Positions 20,725 through 29,322 of a stretch of 34,206 nucleotides of DNA are shown one piece after another. This stretch comes from a virus. How positions within the stretch are numbered: the stretch's first letter is position 1; every line of letters begins with the position of its first letter. The stretch lies in IMG/VR virus record IMGVR_UViG_3300047276_000337, positions 1-34,206 of that record; one strand, given 5' to 3'. A model generated the notes under the pieces. That model made no database searches. It was not told the DNA's origin and saw only the letters and a list, made by a program, of their open reading frames with translations. The translations under genes were made by a program, and so were the position numbers.

Positions 20725-23522
20725 GCCAAGGCTCCAGAGTTTACAACGTAGACGTTAGTGCCGTCTGAGAAGTAGGACAACAGATATGTACCAGTTGCGC
20801 TAATTGCCGTTAGAGCGCCACTCGCAACCTTAGTAGTAGCTGCCGCTGAAACTGTGTAGTTAGATCCGTTTACCAACAAGATGAATCCAGACTGACCCGC
20901 AGTAATGTTTGTAAATGTCAGGGTAAATGATCCCGTTGGGGTGCATTTAAAGTTGTTGGTGACGTTCATGTCAAACGAACCGTCATTGTCTGTTGTAACC
21001 GTACCGCGCTGTGAGGCCGTAAACGTCTGGGCAATCCCTAATCCCGCAACTGTGGTGCTAGTCGCTGGGAATGTCATGGTCGTGCTATCAGTACCAGCAA
21101 GGGTCAGCGTATTGCTAACCGATAAGGTCTTGCCGTTTGTGACCGTTAGGGTTCCCGTACTGCTAGAGATTGTCAGGCCGTTGACGCTAGTTGCAGTCGC
21201 AGCTCCGATATTGGGCGTGGTCAGCGTTGGGCTGGTTGCCAATACGTTGTTTCCAGATCCTGTGTTCGTTACCGAAACCAGATTCTTAGATGCGTCAGTA
21301 GCTACCGCACTCGATGCCGTTAGACCCGTTAGGTTTGACCCTGTGGTCGTTAGAACACCGGTTGACGGGTTAAATTGGAGCTTTGTGGACGATACGTCTA
21401 ACGTGGTTTCGTTGCCGGTCGTTACGTTTGAAAACGTGATGTACCGCGTGGCGTTGGTCGTTGTATCGTCTGTAATCGTCACCCCAGAGGTGTCACTCGA
21501 CCACGTTGGAACCCCAGAGGCCAGCTTTAGAACCTGACCGTCAGAGCCCGCAGCTAGGAACGTAGTTGCCCCAGCACCCGATTGGTAGGGCAACGAACCT
21601 GTTGCACCCCCGGCTAGGTTGGTCGCAGTCCCTACGGCTACGCTCGATGCCGCCCTGCTTTCCCAGCGGTTGTCGGTGCTATCCCAAGTGATCAGGTCGT
21701 TATTTGAGGGGCTTGGTGCGTAGACGTTTGACAGGTCGTTTAGCGTTGGCTCAAACGTAGGTCTTACAAACAAGATCCCGTTTGTGTTGTCCGCGTGAAC
21801 TACGGCAGCGACCTGAACTTTAGCGTTTGGAGCCGTTGGGATGTTTTTGGTCAGAGCGCCCGTGACTGACGGGTTGTAGTACAGAACGTCACCGTTTGCC
21901 CAAGTCTCACCAACCGGTGTACCAGAGGTATCAATTCCCTTGACCTCGCCAAAGGACTGAACATAAATCCAGCCGTTTAGCGCCGCTGACTCCTTGGCTA
22001 TACCTAAAACGTAGTAACCCGTGGACGCGGTCAGGCCCGTGGCTGGAGCGCCTTGTAAGCCCCCGGACGATCCCAACGTGCCGGTCAGCATCACGACATT
22101 ACCCTTGGTAATCGCACTCGATGCCTTGACGCGGTAGTAGCTTTCCTCGTTGAGTTTAAGTTCTACGTTATTTGTGCCAATCAACTGCAAGGTTTGGGTG
22201 TTGTCGTTGTTATTCCAAGACAGGGAACCCGCACCGCCCACAACTGACGCGGGCGTAATGTCAAAGTTGATCTCGTTGACGTTTTGCAATGCACCAGCGT
22301 CTGACAGAGTAATCGTTGAGTTTTGGACTACCTTGCCGGTCGTTCCATCAAACCGCGTAATCGCGTTATCCGTGGACGATGCTGGGCCACTTACGTCACC
22401 AGTTGCCGGTGTAGCCCACGTTGGGACACCGCCCGCAACGGTCAAAACCTGACCCGTAGAGCCAATTCCAACAAAGGTGGTTGCCCCAGCCCCAGACTGA
22501 TACGGAACGCTTCCTAGAGCCCCGCCAGCAAGGTTTGTAGCGGTTGTGGCGCTGGTTGCTGTCGCAGCGTTGCCTGTCGTGTTTTGGTTAAACGTGGGCC
22601 ATGTAAATGAGCCTGACGTAAAGTCTCCCGATGCCGGGGTTCCTAGCGGGCCACCGTTTACAAGGACAGACCCGACCGAGCCGGTGTTGATAGCTAGAGC
22701 TGTGGCTACGCCCGTCCCTAGACCGGTAATCGAACCTATCGCAGGGGTGATGGTCGTGTTGGTCGCAGATGTAATCTGACCCTGAGCGTTGACCACAATA
22801 GCTGGGGTGGTTGTCGAGGAACCGTAGGTCGCAGCCGATACCCCGGTGTTGGTGATGCTAAACGTATTTGCGGCTAGGGTTAACCCTGTGCCAGCAAAAT
22901 AAGCGCCAGCTACTTGAAAGTTTGACCAAGTAACCGCAGTAACGCCTAACGTGCCTCCCGGCTGGATGTAACAGTACCAAGCGGAGCCAGCTATTGTGCC
23001 AGACTCAACAAACACCAGAGCTGATACCAGCTCGTCCCATGTGTTTGCGTCATCAGACCGCGTCCAAGGTGTCCCAACGATGTAAATACCGTTCTGAGAG
23101 GCCGTTGACTGATCCTTGACCAAAACCCTATCGCCCGCAACTACGGGGACGGTATCAATGGTCTGAGCGCCTGAGAGCGTAATATTGGTGTTCGTAGCAG
23201 CTAAAACCGGTTGCTTCCATGAGATCCCGGCTAGTGCCGCGTCCACATAGGTCTTATTTGTCAGGTCGTTGCCACCAACCGGCAAATTGGTCGCAGAGGC
23301 CGTGGTAAACGCACCCGCCGCAGGGGTTGTAAGACCAATAGTCGTACTGTTAATCGTACTGTTGGTAATCGTTACCCCGTCCAGATTGGGGTTTGTCGGG
23401 GCATAAAACGGCAGTCCCGCTGGCCCGATGAACGAAATAATGTTGTACGGGTACAGGGGCTCGAAAGTACCCTGAACCGGAACGATGTTGGTCGTTATGG
23501 TCTTAGCGGTCTGGTTAGACAT
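20721..23522 (-). CDS. Large tail fibre protein, 933 aa
   Basis: The longest gene of the window. The sequence is Thr, Ser, Ala, Asn and Gly rich with beta repeats, low in charge and Cys, as expected for a trimeric fibre. The early part has LTNKTYVDAALAGISWKQPV ... VVAGDRVLVKDQSTASQNGIYIV, a common phage-fibre segment. Two related blocks (ATNLAGGALGSVPYQSGAGATTF and ATNLAGGATGSLPYQSGAGATTF) flank the central region, pointing to an internal duplication. The C-terminus (TCNNFKCTPTGSFTLTF-like NNFKCTPTGSFTLTF ... LLSYFSDGTNVYVV) lacks a known chaperone domain. Coupled to the adhesin gene at its 3' end. Confidence 0.75.
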   Translation of the reverse strand: MSNQTAKTITTNIVPVQGTFEPLYPYNIISFIGPAGLPFYAPTNPNLDGVTITNSTINSTTIGLTTPAAGAFTTASATNLPVGGNDLTNKTYVDAALAGISWKQPVLAATNTNITLSGAQTIDTVPVVAGDRVLVKDQSTASQNGIYIVGTPWTRSDDANTWDELVSALVFVESGTIAGSAWYCYIQPGGTLGVTAVTWSNFQVAGAYFAGTGLTLAANTFSITNTGVSAATYGSSTTTPAIVVNAQGQITSATNTTITPAIGSITGLGTGVATALAINTGSVGSVLVNGGPLGTPASGDFTSGSFTWPTFNQNTTGNAATATSATTATNLAGGALGSVPYQSGAGATTFVGIGSTGQVLTVAGGVPTWATPATGDVSGPASSTDNAITRFDGTTGKVVQNSTITLSDAGALQNVNEINFDITPASVVGGAGSLSWNNNDNTQTLQLIGTNNVELKLNEESYYRVKASSAITKGNVVMLTGTLGSSGGLQGAPATGLTASTGYYVLGIAKESAALNGWIYVQSFGEVKGIDTSGTPVGETWANGDVLYYNPSVTGALTKNIPTAPNAKVQVAAVVHADNTNGILFVRPTFEPTLNDLSNVYAPSPSNNDLITWDSTDNRWESRAASSVAVGTATNLAGGATGSLPYQSGAGATTFLAAGSDGQVLKLASGVPTWSSDTSGVTITDDTTTNATRYITFSNVTTGNETTLDVSSTKLQFNPSTGVLTTTGSNLTGLTASSAVATDASKNLVSVTNTGSGNNVLATSPTLTTPNIGAATATSVNGLTISSSTGTLTVTNGKTLSVSNTLTLAGTDSTTMTFPATSTTVAGLGIAQTFTASQRGTVTTDNDGSFDMNVTNNFKCTPTGSFTLTFTNITAGQSGFILLVNGSNYTVSAAATTKVASGALTAISATGTYLLSYFSDGTNVYVVNSGALA

Positions 23523-23531
23523 GGTGAATCC

Positions 23532-23864
23532 TTATTCGGTAGCCACCAACGTAACGTAAAGGGTGTTGGTTCCTGATGAGATAGCCTTCAGATACAGATC
23601 CGGGGCTCCGCAGTCAATAATCATTGGGTAGATCATGTTTGCCGGTAGGACTAGCGACCCAGAGTTACCCGTTGACGCAATCGTGGGGGTAGCCATATTG
23701 GTAGCACTTGTGCCAAAAGTCACCCCAGCCTTGCCCGTCCCGGTGTTCAATAAAGCCACGCGGTAGGCGCGGGTGTTTGACGTTGGGATGATCTGGAGCG
23801 CAGAAGACGCAGAAGTTGTTAGATCCAACGCATACGTTGGGCTAAGAATTTTGATTTGATTCAT
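23532..23864 (-). CDS. Small beta-rich virion-region protein, 110 aa
   Basis: A beta-strand-rich, Ser/Thr-rich protein (MNQIKILSPTYALDLTTSASSALQIIPTSN ... YRVALLNTGTGKAGVTFG ... LYLKAISSGTNTLYVTLVATE) with the look of a small jelly-roll or fibre-tip domain. It overlaps the glycosyltransferase gene by 23 bases and precedes the 933-aa fibre gene. A decoration or fibre-attachment role is inferred from position only. Confidence 0.55.
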   Translation of the reverse strand: MNQIKILSPTYALDLTTSASSALQIIPTSNTRAYRVALLNTGTGKAGVTFGTSATNMATPTIASTGNSGSLVLPANMIYPMIIDCGAPDLYLKAISSGTNTLYVTLVATE

Positions 23865-24564
23865 GGTTCACCTCAGATGTTGGTTGTGAAATTATCCTAC
23901 TTTTAAGCCAATTTCCAATATGTCCTTCAAAGATTTTATTACCGATGTGACCCATGTTGATTTCTGGGTCTAACCAGACCTGACCGCCTATCTCTCGCCA
24001 CCGCTTACAGAACGAAAAGTCCTCGCCGTACTTCCACTTCTTTTCCGGGTCGATAAACGATTCATAGAGGGGATAGAACTGGTTGTTAACTGCGGCATCG
24101 TGATAAAACGTCTCTGGGTAAGCCTCAATCATCTTGGCTACGCAGTTCTTTGTAATCTTCAAAAAGCCCGTGGGGACGCGATCCACCTCTAAAAGCCCCG
24201 TTTCAGGGTCAGCTCTTAGATATTGACGCTCCTCAATCCAGCCGATATTGAACTTCAGCGGATCAACCCTTGCAGGGTAGGCCCCAGCCACAAAGTCTAC
24301 TGGGTGGTCGATTAGCTTACACAAAGCGCCCGCCTCCCACGCAACGTCTGAGTCGATAAAGACCAGCTCATCGCAGTCGGAGTGGTAGAAATTGGTTGTT
24401 ATTACGCCTCGGCAGTCGGCAATCATGGCGTTTCCTACGTCATCCACGAATGTGAACCGGTCACCACGCTTGATTAAGGTGATGCAGTCCGTCATCAGGG
24501 AGCGCATCGTTCCCATGTGAACCACGCCTGTGTAGGCGGGCATTGCCAACATTATGTGCTTCAT
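23842..24564 (-). CDS. GT-A-type glycosyltransferase-like protein, 240 aa
   Basis: I chose ATG at 24564, five bases after AGGA; a longer start would translate the terminator hairpin upstream. Motifs: MLAMPAYTGVVHMGTMRSL at the N-terminus, FIDSDV (Asp71-Ser-Asp73, the DxD metal/nucleotide-sugar motif), VAGAYP, and GEDFSFCKRW (Glu181-Asp182) with His206 in MGHIG. This is the glycosyltransferase type often carried in the structural cluster of environmental phages. It may glycosylate capsid or tail proteins or alter host surface sugars; the sugar and acceptor cannot be predicted. Confidence 0.8.
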   Translation of the reverse strand: MKHIMLAMPAYTGVVHMGTMRSLMTDCITLIKRGDRFTFVDDVGNAMIADCRGVITTNFYHSDCDELVFIDSDVAWEAGALCKLIDHPVDFVAGAYPARVDPLKFNIGWIEERQYLRADPETGLLEVDRVPTGFLKITKNCVAKMIEAYPETFYHDAAVNNQFYPLYESFIDPEKKWKYGEDFSFCKRWREIGGQVWLDPEINMGHIGNKIFEGHIGNWLKSRIISQPTSEVNHESNQNS

Positions 24565-24580
24565 GCGGTTCCTAAAAATG

Positions 24581-24612
24581 AGAAAAGCCACCCCTTTTGA
24601 GGGCGGCTTCTC
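24581..24612 (-). terminator. Intrinsic terminator after the coat/decoration genes
   Basis: On the minus strand GAAGCCGCCC pairs with GGGGTGGCTTTT (G-U pairs allowed) around TCAAAA, about ten pairs, followed by TTTTCTCATTTTT. It lies between the decoration-like gene and the glycosyltransferase start, so coat and decoration transcripts can end here while later tail genes are made from read-through or another promoter. This would help make coat protein in excess. Confidence 0.7.
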
Positions 24613-24629
24613 CGTAGCTTCAAAACATC

Positions 24630-24866
24630 TTAGGCGGTAATGCCGATGTTTTGTAAAGCGGTGATGATGCTATTGACGCGGGCGCAAACGTCAGCGGTTG
24701 AAGCTGTCGTTGACACTAGCGGGGTAATAGCAGCGGCTTGAACCACAGGGGTCTCGCCGTAAAAACCAACCTCACCTCCAGCGATACCGATGAGAACACC
24801 ATCGGCTGCACTACCGTTTAGTAGGTAGTTGGAGGTTTGGGTACTTGCTGGGCCGGGATTTGCCAT
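24630..24866 (-). CDS. Small decoration/head-fibre-like protein, 78 aa
   Basis: A short protein starting MANPGPASTQTSNYLL with the motif DGVLIGIAGGEVGFYGETPVVQ and ending RVNSIITALQNIGITA. The G-x-x-G-FYG-x-TPV-x-Q pattern followed by a C-terminal NSIITAL-x-x-x-G-I helix is a recurring small phage capsid-region protein, often annotated as head fibre or decoration. It sits between coat protein and a terminator, so it shares the strong capsid promoter and is probably abundant in the virion. Confidence 0.65.
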   Translation of the reverse strand: MANPGPASTQTSNYLLNGSAADGVLIGIAGGEVGFYGETPVVQAAAITPLVSTTASTADVCARVNSIITALQNIGITA

Positions 24867-24886
24867 GATCTAGGTTCCTTTCCTAA

Positions 24887-26134
24887 TTAAGCCGCAACTC
24901 GGCAAGCGAGTTCGGGGTAGAGGGGAGCCCAACCGTAGAGAACGTCTAAGCGGGTGGGGATCGAGTCGTTGTTGATCGTGTATTGACGAACAACGCGGAT
25001 TGAGAGGCCCAACTGCTTGTCGCTCGCACGACCGGCAAAGTGAACACCGTCCGGTAACTCAAGGTCGGCAGTCGCTAACGTAAATGCGTTCTTATGGAAC
25101 ACCAAGTTCTGCGGGCTGACTTTACCGGTCTTATCGAACGGGGTGACAGTTGCAGAAGCTGAAGTTGTCAGAACGGATACGTTTTGGAACTGACCAGCCG
25201 TGATGATTGCGGGCGATACGGTCACGGAGGCAGAGCCACCCGATGTAATCGTTACGTCAGCGGTCACGACAAAGTTACGCAGAACATTACCGCCGTATGG
25301 CTGACGGTTCTGTGGGTTGACTGCAAACACGCCAGCAATCTGAATGGTATCGCCTTGCTTTAAGCCAGCGTTAGCGGTAGCAGCCGCGATTGTGATCGTG
25401 GACGTAGAAGCCCAACCAGTTGTCAGCGAGCCGGTAAAGGTTGCTGTGTTGGTTGAGAGCGTTGCCGTGGCGTAAGAACCGTATGTGTGCGACACAATGT
25501 TCTGATCCATGTACCAGTTCATACCAATGGTGTCTTTGCCCATCATGCCCTTTTCGTACTGACCGGAGATAGTGCCTTGTGGGTTAAAGAGACCCTTGAG
25601 CGAACCAACGATTGACGCACCGGTAAAGGGGTCAACAACGCAAGAACGCTTGCCATCACGGGGTGCGCCTTCACCGTCCAGATAAGCCTGTGCGGTCAAG
25701 AACGTAGCGATGTCAGAGGGAACTGTACCAGCCGTACCCACCGTGTTAGCGGTGTTGTCCGTAGCCATTGTCGTGCCATCAAAGTCCATTTTGTTGGCGA
25801 TAGCAGCGATTGCGGGCTTCAGAACACGGTCAGAGAACATATCCAACGACAGGGCCAGATCCTGTGTGGTGAACTGGGTGTCAACGTGGAACTGGGTTGA
25901 GAGGGTAACGGGGACGGATGTCTCGTTAAAGTCCTCTACGTTAAGCGCAGGGCCGGTAGTACCGATGAAACGACCCGGACGGCGTACGTTTACGGTGTTA
26001 CCAATCTTAGCGCCAGTAACCGCAAATTGCTCGTCATAAGAACGGTCAACGCGGGCCGTGAACGTAAGTTCGTTTTCCAAGACCATCAACGCTTCGTTGG
26101 TGATCATGGAGATGGTTAGCAAATTATTTGCCAT
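24887..26134 (-). CDS. Major capsid protein, P22 coat-like, 415 aa
   Basis: The sequence MANNLLTISMITNEALMVLENELTFTARVDRSYDEQFA ... GNTVNVRRPGRFIGTTGPAL is characteristic of the P22 gp5 coat family. The middle part (GDTIQIAGVFAVNPQNRQPYGGNVLRNFVVTADVTI) matches the conserved core adjoining the insertion domain of P22-type coats, and the C-terminus (LGLSIRVVRQYTINNDSIPTRLDVLYGWAPLYPELACRV) matches the end of the family. Length 415 vs 430 aa for P22. GGAG lies eight bases before the ATG. Follows the scaffold gene, as in P22. Confidence 0.9.
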   Translation of the reverse strand: MANNLLTISMITNEALMVLENELTFTARVDRSYDEQFAVTGAKIGNTVNVRRPGRFIGTTGPALNVEDFNETSVPVTLSTQFHVDTQFTTQDLALSLDMFSDRVLKPAIAAIANKMDFDGTTMATDNTANTVGTAGTVPSDIATFLTAQAYLDGEGAPRDGKRSCVVDPFTGASIVGSLKGLFNPQGTISGQYEKGMMGKDTIGMNWYMDQNIVSHTYGSYATATLSTNTATFTGSLTTGWASTSTITIAAATANAGLKQGDTIQIAGVFAVNPQNRQPYGGNVLRNFVVTADVTITSGGSASVTVSPAIITAGQFQNVSVLTTSASATVTPFDKTGKVSPQNLVFHKNAFTLATADLELPDGVHFAGRASDKQLGLSIRVVRQYTINNDSIPTRLDVLYGWAPLYPELACRVAA

Positions 26135-26167
26135 TTTTAATTCTCCAAAAAGGTTAGGGTTGCCCTT

Positions 26168-27085
26168 TTACCGAATCTTCCCCGCAAGGCGAGCAGCCTT
26201 CCATTGCTGGTAGGTTCCATGAAACGCTCGGTCTGAATCCAAACCAGTTTCCACGGCGCTACTGCTTGCCTTGATAGGCGAAATCGGCGCAGGGGCGTTC
26301 GATTTCTTCGCCACAGGTTCCTTTTTGCTAGGAGTCGCAGTCTTTTCAAACTTTGCCTCCAACTTCCCAATCTCGCGTAGTTGCGCGGTCAATGACTTTT
26401 CCGCAAGGGAACGTGCGTAGTCCGGGTTGTCGGCTAGGTAGTAAAGGATTTCAGGCCCAAACTCACTATCGACTATCGACTCTCCAACCGGTGCGCTAAC
26501 TGGTATATCGCCAGCAGCCGCGATTGTGTCCTCGTAATCCGGTAGATTTGCCTTCGCAGCCTCTACACGCTTTTGGAACTCGACCTGTTTACGGCTCTGT
26601 TCTTCTTGCGCCCTGCGAGACATTTCTTGCTCGTCACGCTCCCGCAACTTCTTATCCGTAGTCCATTCAGCCAGAGCTTCAGCATATTCCAGCGCATCAT
26701 TAAACTGGCTTGGATCGGGTTTGGGGTCTGGATCTGCCGGTTCTGCTTTCGCAGGGTTAGCCTTCGATTCCAGCTCCTTGATCCGATTTTCCAGCTCTTG
26801 ACGGGCTTGGCGCTCACGTTCCGCTTCTTGGCGGGCTGCTTCGCGCTGCTTAGTCAGTTCTGAGAACCGCTTCTCAAGTTTTGGGTTTTGCTTCTTTTCA
26901 CCTGTCGCAGCCTCGCTTTCGCTTGGTTCACTCGCCTCGGTCTCAACCACCGGCTCCGCTGGTGCGGCCTCAGTAGGAGTTCCATCTGGCGCTAAACCTA
27001 ATTTTGCTAACGAAAACTCAGCTAAATTCTCACTCGTCACTACCGTTGAAGCCTGTTTCCGGGCCTCTTGTGCTACTTCCGACAT
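26168..27085 (-). CDS. Scaffolding protein, 305 aa
   Basis: A charged protein: an N-terminal flexible part rich in Glu, Pro and Ala (residues 25-65), a long coiled coil (about 68-110, KRFSELTKQREAARQEAERE), and a helical C-terminal half ending in a basic tail (WKAARLAGKIR). Basic helix-turn-helix tails bind coat protein in P22 gp8 (303 aa), and the length here is nearly identical. Position between portal and coat agrees. The start has GGAG seven bases upstream and follows a strong promoter. Confidence 0.8.
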   Translation of the reverse strand: MSEVAQEARKQASTVVTSENLAEFSLAKLGLAPDGTPTEAAPAEPVVETEASEPSESEAATGEKKQNPKLEKRFSELTKQREAARQEAERERQARQELENRIKELESKANPAKAEPADPDPKPDPSQFNDALEYAEALAEWTTDKKLRERDEQEMSRRAQEEQSRKQVEFQKRVEAAKANLPDYEDTIAAAGDIPVSAPVGESIVDSEFGPEILYYLADNPDYARSLAEKSLTAQLREIGKLEAKFEKTATPSKKEPVAKKSNAPAPISPIKASSSAVETGLDSDRAFHGTYQQWKAARLAGKIR

Positions 27086-27134
27086 GGATTAACTCCAAGA
27101 ATAAACCCAATGAACCCATTGGTAGGTAATTCGT

Positions 27135-27163
27135 ATTACAAACTGTTTCCCAATAGTTGTCAA
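27135..27163 (-). promoter_or_regulatory. Strong sigma70-type promoter for scaffold and coat genes
   Basis: TTGACA (27163-27158, perfect -35) overlaps the portal stop codon; a 17-base spacer leads to TGTAAT (27140-27135, five of six). The dyad AAACAGTTT (27148-27140) lies between the two, touching the -10. The predicted start is near 27128, leaving a leader of about 40 bases before the scaffold gene. This is the best consensus promoter I found, consistent with high demand for coat and scaffold. Confidence 0.75.
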
Positions 27164-29319
27164 CTATTTGCTATTTGTTGCTCCTGTTGCAAGAACGGGT
27201 TGTCTGTTCGGTTAACCTCACGCTCCGCAAACGCGGCTACTTGAGCCTGTTCCGCATCCTTCTCGGCTATGACCTGACGCAACTCGCCGATGTCCATCCG
27301 CTTCAATAGCATCTTGGTCACCGCATCCAGCTCGGCCTTATTCTGATTGGCCTGTGAGTTGAGGATCTGCTGGTTGACCTTGGCCTCGTTAATTGTGTCG
27401 GTGTTGTACGCCCGCGAGGTGACATCCATGAGCTTGCGCTTGGTCTCACCGTCCTGACGTAACAGTTCAACGTCACTTCGGTACTGCTTCTCAAGCTCCA
27501 TAGCCGCAATCATCTGTTGCATATCGGCAATCTGCTTCTGGGCTTGCATGAGCTGCATCTGGATCTGGGGCGGGATGTCTGACTTCTCGTCAATCTGGGC
27601 CAGCGGGTTGTTAGCCGCCAGCCGGTCGGCGATGACCTCCGCACCCGGAAAATCCATGTTGCGGAACACCAAGTCACCCGCAAGGTTAAAGAGTTCCTGA
27701 TTGGTGGAGATCATGGGCATCATGGCCTCGACAGCCTCCTGACGCTTGCTTTGGTAGCCGGGGCCGGTGTCCATGTAGACATCGTATTCGCCCACGGTTA
27801 CGTCATTAAGAACCTTTTCCACGCCCATCTCGTCTTGGACTCGCTCGTTGACGGTGACCATCTCAGGTTTCCCATCGTAGCCGATGATCCGCAGAACTCG
27901 CTCCCGGTCGTAAATCTTGGGGATCAGGTCAAGGATGATCCGACCCGTGTGCTTCATAGACCGCACAAGGTTGTCGTAGTAGTGGAAGTTGGTCATGTCC
28001 TGTTGCATCTGCTGACCGCGTATGGCCTTGCCCGACATATTTCCTTGGGGCAACTGGGACGGATCAAAGATACCGACTACGGACTGTAAGTCCTTATCGA
28101 TGGACATCGCAGCCGCAATAACCCCGGCGGGCGGTGGCTCTGGCTGGAGTCGCTGTGGAGCTGGGGCTTCCTTGCCGTTAATGTCTGTCTGCTTGTAGCG
28201 CAAGACCGGCATGGACTTGATGTTGGCTTGCGCCCACTCGTTCTCGTGGCCTTCGTCCTGACCTTCCGCAAGGAGCCACTTGGCCTTGGGGGCCAAAGCG
28301 ATGCTTTCTGTAAGACTGGTCTGCCAGTAGTTGTACATACGCTGTGCGTCCTTGGCGTTCCGCACCAAGCCGTACTTTTTGCGCTTGTCCTCGACCGTGA
28401 GCATCTGACCGTAGACCGGAACCACGGGGATGTAACGTCCTACCCAGTCGCGTTCCTCAAGGATCTCTAAGCCGGTGAGCTTGCACCACTTGATCTGCTT
28501 ACGCATGGTCTCGCGCTCGCCCACCACCATGATCCCAGCCGCAGCCATAATCTCGGGACTAGGAGCCTCGTCCTTGTAGACCTTTGTGCCGTCAGACAGA
28601 AGCAGTAACTTGGTCTTTTTGCGCTCAACGTAAAAATACTCGGCAACCCGGATGTCCTCTTTCTGTACCCAATCGGGGTCAAAGTCACCCGTCCCGCGCT
28701 GGTTGAAGTCACCGCCGTCATCCGCGTCTGGGTACTGAACCTTAAAGTCAGCCTTCGACATCAGGGTGGTAATCAAGACCTTCTCAGCGTCTGAGCCGTC
28801 TGGCTGGAGCGAGTTGGGGTCAAAGTAGACCGAGAACGGGTTGTCGATGGGCTTAATGTAAATTTCCTGATCAAACGAATCCTCGCGGACGTAGTCCGTG
28901 ATCACCCGCCAGTAGCCCCATCCCACCCTGACCGCGTACTCACCGGCGGTGTCGTAAGCTGTGTCAGCGTCTGAGTTGACCTCAATGTGCTTGAATATCC
29001 CGGTGATGATGTCCGCAACCTTGGCGTTGGCCTCGGAGTTCATGGAGTGAGCCCGCATCCGTGGGCGCGACTGACGCATCTGGTTCACAATCTGGCGCAC
29101 ATAGGCATCCAGTTTGTTAATGGTCAAGCAGGGTCTGGCCTCAAGGTGTCGGGAGTTCTGAACCTCAATGGGCCATTGGTCACCTGTGGAAAACTTTAGG
29201 TCATCGAGACCCTTTTGCCGGTTATCGGTGTCGGCCTCGTTGGAAAACTTAAGAAAGTCTATCGCTTCCTGTATGCGGGAGTCCGCAGGGATAGCACTCG
29301 GAACGTCTACTTTTGCCAT
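27160..29319 (-). CDS. Portal protein, P22 gp1-like, 719 aa
   Basis: This dodecameric DNA gateway resembles P22 gp1 in length (725 aa) and features: RPCLTINKLDAYVRQIVNQMRQSRPRM-type segment near residues 60-95, then NPFSVYFDPNS, WVGRYIPVVPVYGQ, and a long C-terminal helix-rich part with Gln-rich stretches (QIQMQLMQAQKQIADMQQM) that would form the barrel. It begins right after the terminase stop and overlaps the capsid promoter at its 3' end. The ribosome site (GGATGGG) is weak, so translation may depend on coupling. Confidence 0.88.
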   Translation of the reverse strand: MAKVDVPSAIPADSRIQEAIDFLKFSNEADTDNRQKGLDDLKFSTGDQWPIEVQNSRHLEARPCLTINKLDAYVRQIVNQMRQSRPRMRAHSMNSEANAKVADIITGIFKHIEVNSDADTAYDTAGEYAVRVGWGYWRVITDYVREDSFDQEIYIKPIDNPFSVYFDPNSLQPDGSDAEKVLITTLMSKADFKVQYPDADDGGDFNQRGTGDFDPDWVQKEDIRVAEYFYVERKKTKLLLLSDGTKVYKDEAPSPEIMAAAGIMVVGERETMRKQIKWCKLTGLEILEERDWVGRYIPVVPVYGQMLTVEDKRKKYGLVRNAKDAQRMYNYWQTSLTESIALAPKAKWLLAEGQDEGHENEWAQANIKSMPVLRYKQTDINGKEAPAPQRLQPEPPPAGVIAAAMSIDKDLQSVVGIFDPSQLPQGNMSGKAIRGQQMQQDMTNFHYYDNLVRSMKHTGRIILDLIPKIYDRERVLRIIGYDGKPEMVTVNERVQDEMGVEKVLNDVTVGEYDVYMDTGPGYQSKRQEAVEAMMPMISTNQELFNLAGDLVFRNMDFPGAEVIADRLAANNPLAQIDEKSDIPPQIQMQLMQAQKQIADMQQMIAAMELEKQYRSDVELLRQDGETKRKLMDVTSRAYNTDTINEAKVNQQILNSQANQNKAELDAVTKMLLKRMDIGELRQVIAEKDAEQAQVAAFAEREVNRTDNPFLQQEQQIANS

Positions 29320-29322
29320 GTT

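Noticed and set aside
20905-21537. A 210-codon rightward frame inside the large fibre gene
   Set aside because: It is antisense to a repetitive Val/Thr-rich fibre gene, which readily gives open antisense frames; no ribosome site or recognisable protein.
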